Positions 22,497-27,118 of a DNA stretch of 27,118 bases are shown here, in pieces (positions within the stretch are counted from its first letter, which is position 1; each line of letters opens with the position of its first letter). The DNA comes from Promethearchaeota archaeon (GTDB lineage Archaea > Asgardarchaeota > Lokiarchaeia > Sigynarchaeales > SOKP01). The stretch spans positions 1 to 27,118 of the forward strand of contig SDNN01000016.1 of assembly GCA_004524425.1 (NCBI GenBank), read 5' to 3'. The notes beneath the pieces are model-generated. The model searched no databases, was not told where the DNA came from, and saw nothing but the letters and a program-made list of their open reading frames with translations. A program made the translations under genes and the position numbers.

Positions 22497-24215
22497 TTGA
22501 TGGAAGATTTAGCTGTTCTGCTGGGTAATTTTCGCCGGCATTTGAAAGAGGAAATTTCACATTATTATTCGAACTTTTATTCATATTTATTTGATTTATT
22601 TCGTGAAAGAAAAATCAATTTGGCCAGATACCTGTCAGAATCACAAGAAATCGAATTTAATAAGGAAATCGAAAGAATCCTCGATGTGATAAAAATTGCA
22701 TTCATGACCTTGGGAATTGCTAAGCATAAAGTAAATAAAGAATTTAGCTTCATAAAGATTGATCCTGATCACGTGAAGAGAGAACATGTTAATTATTTAG
22801 AACTTATCGAGCAGGAAATGAAGCTTACCATTGATACAATGTTGCTTAAAATTCTCATAGAATATCTCCTAAATATCGACGAAACTAAATTTCAGAATTT
22901 ATACCTCTTTGATATCATCGCGAGAGATTTCATATTGCAAATAGATAAATTTAAACGCGAATTCATCAGTTCAACTCAAATGAAAGATGAGAATTATGAT
23001 AGACTTGCTAATTTGGACAAATACATTAACATTTCAGATTTTTCAATGGATTTTAACCTTGCCGAGATTTATAATCAGGAAATTGCTGAAATTAATGACG
23101 TTATAGAACAAGCTAATATAAAAAGCGAGGAAAAAGGCACCATTTCCGAAGATCATTCAAGAAAAAATCTAAAAAGCGACAAAAAAATTGAATTAGAACC
23201 AGAAAAACAAGTAGATTTTAATCGTTCGGAGCCAGCAATAACTAAATCAGCCATAAATATGTTTTTACAAAAATCATCTGATACTAAAAAAAAGGAACAA
23301 CCAGTTCAAGAAACACCAAGATCTTTTTTAGACTTTTATGGGAACAGCATTCCAATAAAAGATGAAATGACTAATAAATTAAAAATAAATAGAGACAACT
23401 TAATAAATGTGCAGAATTTCAAACACTCTTTATTCGACTTGCGAAACTTGTTTCATTATGTAAGTATCTTAAAGATGTTAAACATAAAAATTCCGCTAAA
23501 AGAAAATGAAATCATTGAAATACTTAAACGATTAATTAAAAAGCAAGTTTTTGTTGCCTCATCTGAAGCAGAACCAGATCCAATAAATGTTTTTTATGGA
23601 CTTGCAATTATTTCAGAATTAAGCTCTAATATTTCAAATCAAGATAATCTAATTAGTATCTACGAAATTAAAATGTTTATTGAATCAGAATTAAAAGAGT
23701 TTAATCCAAAAAAATTACATTTAAATACCCATACTTTATTATGTTTAAAAATTTTAAACCAAAAAGGTGCTTTGATGGCAATTAAAAATCGTATCTTAAA
23801 TCCTATCTTGGATTTGGATATTACTACTGATTTAAAAGTATTTAATCCTATTTTAGATATCTTCGAATATTTCGTCATTCTGAAATTATTAGATGAGAAA
23901 GTAAATTTAAATCAATTCAAAAAATACAAAAAAGAGTTAAAAAAATTATTAAATGAAAACCAAATTCTTCAACTTGACATTACTAGTTCGGCTAGACTAT
24001 TATTAATAATTGATTTACTTGATATAAAGGAATTGGAATATGCTAGCTGTCGCAAATTATTGAATCATATCATTTCAAAAGCAAGATTTTTTGATTCAAC
24101 AGATCTTACCATGATCTTCAACTGGAAAGAAAATTACCATACCTTTACCATTGAATTAAGAATGTTATTCCATGCGTTATTAGCCCTTTCTCAATTTAGC
24201 GACTTAATATCATGA
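22497..24215 (+). CDS. Uncharacterised helical protein, possible alpha-alpha toroid C-terminal domain
   Basis: A 572-aa soluble protein of unknown family. Residues 1-205 are helical and rich in Ile, Lys and Glu. Residues 206-285 are low complexity, polar and likely disordered. Residues 300-572 are again all helical, with segments such as EPDPINVFYGLAIISELSSN at 359-378, NTHTLLCLKILNQKGAL and AFHALLALSQF-like endings, spaced about 45-50 residues apart. This rhythm recalls prenyltransferase/terpene-cyclase-like alpha-alpha repeats, but no catalytic acidic or metal motif is visible, so a non-enzymatic scaffold is more likely. The start may be TTG 22497 or the adjacent ATG 22500. A stop codon at 22464-22466 blocks extension. 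It is convergent with the YkgJ-like gene, with an 11-base gap. Confidence 0.6.
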   Translation: MMEDLAVLLGNFRRHLKEEISHYYSNFYSYLFDLFRERKINLARYLSESQEIEFNKEIERILDVIKIAFMTLGIAKHKVNKEFSFIKIDPDHVKREHVNYLELIEQEMKLTIDTMLLKILIEYLLNIDETKFQNLYLFDIIARDFILQIDKFKREFISSTQMKDENYDRLANLDKYINISDFSMDFNLAEIYNQEIAEINDVIEQANIKSEEKGTISEDHSRKNLKSDKKIELEPEKQVDFNRSEPAITKSAINMFLQKSSDTKKKEQPVQETPRSFLDFYGNSIPIKDEMTNKLKINRDNLINVQNFKHSLFDLRNLFHYVSILKMLNIKIPLKENEIIEILKRLIKKQVFVASSEAEPDPINVFYGLAIISELSSNISNQDNLISIYEIKMFIESELKEFNPKKLHLNTHTLLCLKILNQKGALMAIKNRILNPILDLDITTDLKVFNPILDIFEYFVILKLLDEKVNLNQFKKYKKELKKLLNENQILQLDITSSARLLLIIDLLDIKELEYASCRKLLNHIISKARFFDSTDLTMIFNWKENYHTFTIELRMLFHALLALSQFSDLIS

Positions 24216-24226
24216 TCAAAATTAAG

Positions 24227-24871
24227 TCAGGTTTTTGTTTTGTTTTTATCTAAATTAAGAATTAACTGGAGAAATTTCTTAACCGATGGTTTGATCAAGC
24301 CTTTATCCACGTTTTCATTCCATTTTTGAATGACAATATTATTTTCATTTATATCTTCAAGTGTTTTCTTTCCTAATTTAATCCATTGCTTTCCATCAAT
24401 GACTGGAGCATCTGGTCCTATTCCCGGACAATATTGTTTTCCTTTTTCTGTGTAATACATTTTAATTTTTGCCTTCGTTTTATCTTTCTTATCGAATAAA
24501 ATTTTAAAAGAAAAGGGAAATGTCCGGCAAAAACTGGGTCTTAGCTCATAGATCAAGCATTTTTTTTTGTCCTCATCATAGAAATAACACCTCCCATCAT
24601 TTTTCTTAAAAAGTCCTATAAATGCCCAGCCTTTTTCTGTTTTTATGGGTGGTATCATCATTTTTTGCAGCAATCTTTTATCTATTTCTTTTTCAGGCCA
24701 GTAAAATCCAAGAACTTCGAGTAATTCATCACCGCTTAGTTTTAAACCATTTTTTATTCTGAGAATATCAGAATAAGTAACATTCACTATTGTACCTTGA
24801 TCAGTACAACAATTTCCGCATCTGGTGCAAGCAAAACGAAGTTCTTTTGATGAATCGGATGAATCATTCAC
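24227..24871 (-). CDS. YkgJ-family cysteine-cluster protein
   Basis: A 214-aa protein of the YkgJ/UPF0153 group, proposed to bind zinc or an iron-sulfur cluster. The N-terminal cluster is CTRCGNCC at 15-22, and the downstream part is GRCYFYDEDKKKC followed by YELRPSFCRTFPFSF, the family's C-x-[IV]-Y-x-x-R-P-x-x-C-R-x-[FY]-P signature. A further cysteine occurs in KGKQYCPGIGP near residue 144. All expected cysteines are present. The biochemical role of the family is unsettled; some members act in flagellin lysine methylation or as redox proteins. The gene is downstream of the pyrophosphatase gene on the same strand, separated by 75 bases, but a functional link is not evident. Confidence 0.85.
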   Translation of the reverse strand: MNDSSDSSKELRFACTRCGNCCTDQGTIVNVTYSDILRIKNGLKLSGDELLEVLGFYWPEKEIDKRLLQKMMIPPIKTEKGWAFIGLFKKNDGRCYFYDEDKKKCLIYELRPSFCRTFPFSFKILFDKKDKTKAKIKMYYTEKGKQYCPGIGPDAPVIDGKQWIKLGKKTLEDINENNIVIQKWNENVDKGLIKPSVKKFLQLILNLDKNKTKT

Positions 24872-24946
24872 ATGAAAATAAAAGAAGAATAGATATAATT
24901 ATTTTACAATTATGAATCAAAAAATCAAAAATGAAAAGAATTATAT

Positions 24947-27118
24947 CTAAAATGGAAATAAAACATAGAGAAATCCGGTCATGATAAAAATGGGCAGAAA
25001 TGTGATTGCCATCGTATTGATGGTCGTGATCAAAATATTCATGCTTGGACCTGCAGTGTCTTTTAAAGGGTCTCCTACTGTATCACCAATTATTGCTGCC
25101 TTGTGAGCTAGACTTCCCTTGCCTCCATAAAGACCTCCCTCGATTCCCTTTTTCGCATTATCAAAACTGGCACCTCCGATACTCATGAATAATCCAAAAA
25201 TTAGACACCCTATCAAATTTCCAATTAGAAGTCCAGCTACAACCATCGGTCCAAAAAGGATACCCACCAGGAGGGTTATTGTAATGATGATCAGGACTGG
25301 TTGGAGCATGTTGCGTAATGCGTTTTTAGCAGAAATATTGATACAACTTTCATAATCAGGCTGAGCAGTTCCTTCTTGTAATCCCGGAATTTCTTTAAAT
25401 TGCCTTCTGACTTCTCGTACCATGAGCATTGAACCTTTTTGAACAGCTTTAAGGATGTTTGCAGAAAAGATTATGGGTAATATAAAACCGATAAAAATTC
25501 CCATCAAAATGAGTGGATTATATAAACTAATGTTATTAAAAATATCTGAAAGCGTATCAGCTGGAATAATGCTAGGAATAGTGCCGGCTAATGTATGGGT
25601 TGATAAAAGAAAGGCAAAAAACATGACAATGCTACTTAATCCCCCACATATTAGAGCAAAACCTTTGGCAACCGCTTTTGTTGTATTTCCAACGGCGTCT
25701 AATTTATCAAGATTTTCTCTTAAGCCTCTAGGAGCCTCATCACCCCCCATCTCCACAATTCCCGCACTATTATCAACAATAGGGCCGAACGTATCAAAGC
25801 TTAAGACGGTGCTTATTATGGTATCGCTAGCTACAGATGCCATGTTCACCCCCCATATTCCAAATGCTATTAAGAATATGAAGATATTAATTTTATTTCC
25901 AAATATATCGGTAGAACCTGAGCTCATTACCTCAGTATAATAAATAAGGCCAAAATAATACCCAAAGAGGTAGGATCCAAGAACAGCAATGCCAAAAATG
26001 AGAAGTGGAAAGAAAATCGAACTATAGCCTGCTGCTAATCCTGAAATAATATTGATTGAAGGGCCATCTTGAGAGGATTCTGCTACTTTTTTAGTATGTT
26101 TATATTCAATGCTCGTGTAGTAGATTGTAAAAATGATTGCTATGAAGACAGAAATTAGGCCAATAACACTTGCAAAGAACAGAAAAATACCCAAGGGTCC
26201 AAATAATAACAAATTCACGAATAACAGAATGAACACGTTGAAAATTGTTGAAGAGATAAATACCCGCCAAATTGATTTTGAAGGTTTTTTAAAATCTATT
26301 TTAAGAAATAGATTGGTAAAGATTAGGGAGAATATCCCTAAGGAAATTAAAGTTAAATCAGAAATAATGAAGATGGGATCACCTATGAATAAAAATAAGG
26401 TCAACCCAAGAATCATCCCCCCTATGGCATCGCTTGATGCACTTTCAAATAAATCTGCGCCTCTTCCAGCACAATCTCCTACATTATCTCCAACTAAATC
26501 GGCAATAACAGCAGGGTTGCTTGGATCGTCTTCTCTAATACTCATTTCATATTTACCCACCAAGTCTGCGCCCATATCCGCAGATTTGGTAAATATTCCT
26601 CCTCCCACCTGCGCTAGCAATGCGGCCACACTAGCACCGAAATCATAAGAGATCATTAAATAAATATTGTTATTTGTCAAGAGAAGGAGCAGCCAAATTC
26701 CTAATACAAACATGGAAATGTTTAAAATACCCGTTATCATCCCCCCATAATAGGCTAATTTAAAGCCTTCATTAGGATCATCCAAGGAGGCTTCAATCAC
26801 TAATATATTTGCCTTGGTCGCAGCTAGCATGCCAATGTATCCTGCAATTAAGGAACTTATAGCTCCTAAAACAAAAATTATGCCAACAATAAAAAAACCT
26901 AATAATCCATTTTCAAGAAATTCTATACCAGTTAGTCCTACAGGAATGAAAAGTATTGCTATCACCAGAAGCAACATCTTGGATTGTTGACGGAGATAAA
27001 CTGAAGCTCCCTTTTGGATAATGGAACTAATCTCTCTCATTCTTTTTGTTTTTTTTTCCAATGAATTTATCTTTCTGAAAATCACTAATAAACAAATAAA
27101 GGAGCAAATCAATGAGAA
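24947..27118 (-). CDS. hppA: Membrane-bound ion-translocating pyrophosphatase (K+-independent type), 5'-truncated by window edge
   Basis: At least 721 residues of an integral membrane pyrophosphatase that couples PPi hydrolysis to ion pumping. Substrate motifs are intact: SADMGADLVGKYE at 177-189, DDPSNPAVIADLVGDNVGDC at 195-214, GRGADLFES after it, and IGDTVGDPLKDTAGP near the C-terminus, with 15 or so hydrophobic segments. GNTTKAVAKGFAL at 475-487 has Lys (K479) at the position that is Ala in K+-dependent enzymes, so K+-independent proton pumping is predicted; known Na+-pumping enzymes need K+. The neighbouring position, often Thr in this class, is Ala482. TTG 27112 would begin within the first membrane helix, and the frame stays open to the window edge, so the true start probably lies beyond 27118. 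It likely energises the cytoplasmic membrane. Confidence 0.93.
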   Translation of the reverse strand, partial: FSLICSFICLLVIFRKINSLEKKTKRMREISSIIQKGASVYLRQQSKMLLLVIAILFIPVGLTGIEFLENGLLGFFIVGIIFVLGAISSLIAGYIGMLAATKANILVIEASLDDPNEGFKLAYYGGMITGILNISMFVLGIWLLLLLTNNNIYLMISYDFGASVAALLAQVGGGIFTKSADMGADLVGKYEMSIREDDPSNPAVIADLVGDNVGDCAGRGADLFESASSDAIGGMILGLTLFLFIGDPIFIISDLTLISLGIFSLIFTNLFLKIDFKKPSKSIWRVFISSTIFNVFILLFVNLLLFGPLGIFLFFASVIGLISVFIAIIFTIYYTSIEYKHTKKVAESSQDGPSINIISGLAAGYSSIFFPLLIFGIAVLGSYLFGYYFGLIYYTEVMSSGSTDIFGNKINIFIFLIAFGIWGVNMASVASDTIISTVLSFDTFGPIVDNSAGIVEMGGDEAPRGLRENLDKLDAVGNTTKAVAKGFALICGGLSSIVMFFAFLLSTHTLAGTIPSIIPADTLSDIFNNISLYNPLILMGIFIGFILPIIFSANILKAVQKGSMLMVREVRRQFKEIPGLQEGTAQPDYESCINISAKNALRNMLQPVLIIITITLLVGILFGPMVVAGLLIGNLIGCLIFGLFMSIGGASFDNAKKGIEGGLYGGKGSLAHKAAIIGDTVGDPLKDTAGPSMNILITTINTMAITFLPIFIMTGFLYVLFPF

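Noticed and set aside
22463..22528. 21-codon frame beginning ATG 22463 before the 572-aa gene
   Set aside because: Too short, with no motif, and it overlaps the start of the larger gene in another frame. A frameshifted N-terminus was considered, but an in-frame stop and an adjacent ATG at 22500 explain the start adequately.
25455..26648. Two + strand frames (161 and 171 aa) opposite the pyrophosphatase
   Set aside because: They lie wholly inside a clearly conserved gene on the other strand and show no protein-like motifs.
1..27118. tRNA, rRNA, CRISPR, IS element or prophage
   Set aside because: Gaps were scanned for T-arm-like GGTTCGAATCC sequences, regularly spaced repeats, terminal inverted repeats and transposase or phage motifs. 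None was found.

Overview
This 27.1 kb window is low-GC, gene-dense and archaeal. The gene content points to an Asgard archaeon (Lokiarchaeia-like). Three Arf/Rag-like small GTPases carry extra longin- and roadblock-like domains, and two further genes carry free-standing roadblock or longin-like folds. There is an eL13-type ribosomal protein, a Trm9-like tRNA methyltransferase, the end of an MtrH-type methyltransferase and a membrane pyrophosphatase. Many genes appear to start with TTG. I see no rRNA, tRNA, CRISPR array, transposase or phage gene. The lineage is inferred from gene content only.

Left part (1-9.3 kb). The 3' end of an mtrH-like gene converges on a 505-aa longin/Arf-GTPase/roadblock protein. 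A metabolic run on the + strand follows: a PurM-fold AIR-synthase-related protein, a double-ACT regulatory protein, a tiny zinc-ribbon protein, homoserine dehydrogenase, a LOG/TIGR00725-type protein, a ClC-type channel or transporter and threonine synthase. Hom has no ACT tail of its own, so the separate ACT protein may sense threonine for the Hom/ThrC branch. The homoserine kinase step is not encoded here. The run ends with a second, shorter Arf-like GTPase.

Middle (9.3-15.8 kb). A flavodoxin-domain protein, a zinc-ribbon/disordered/roadblock protein and a cysteine-rich protein of unknown function come first. Then, on the - strand, there is a two-gene unit: a 759-aa helical zinc-ribbon protein followed by a PD-(D/E)XK nuclease. 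A GNAT acetyltransferase follows.

Right part (15.9-27.1 kb). An NrdD homologue lacks the glycyl-radical tail and apparently the radical cysteines. Next is a third Arf-like GTPase, in an apparent operon with a longin-like/winged-helix protein. Then come an eL13-helix-hairpin-helix fusion, an unknown 163-aa protein, a Trm9-like methyltransferase, a 572-aa helical protein, a YkgJ-type cysteine-cluster protein and a membrane pyrophosphatase cut by the window edge.

The most interesting material is the dispersed GTPase/longin/roadblock set, which resembles a home-grown Ragulator/Arf-type signalling toolkit. The other main candidates are the degenerate NrdD and the nuclease plus large zinc-ribbon pair. 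No stretch longer than about 300 bases lacks a gene.
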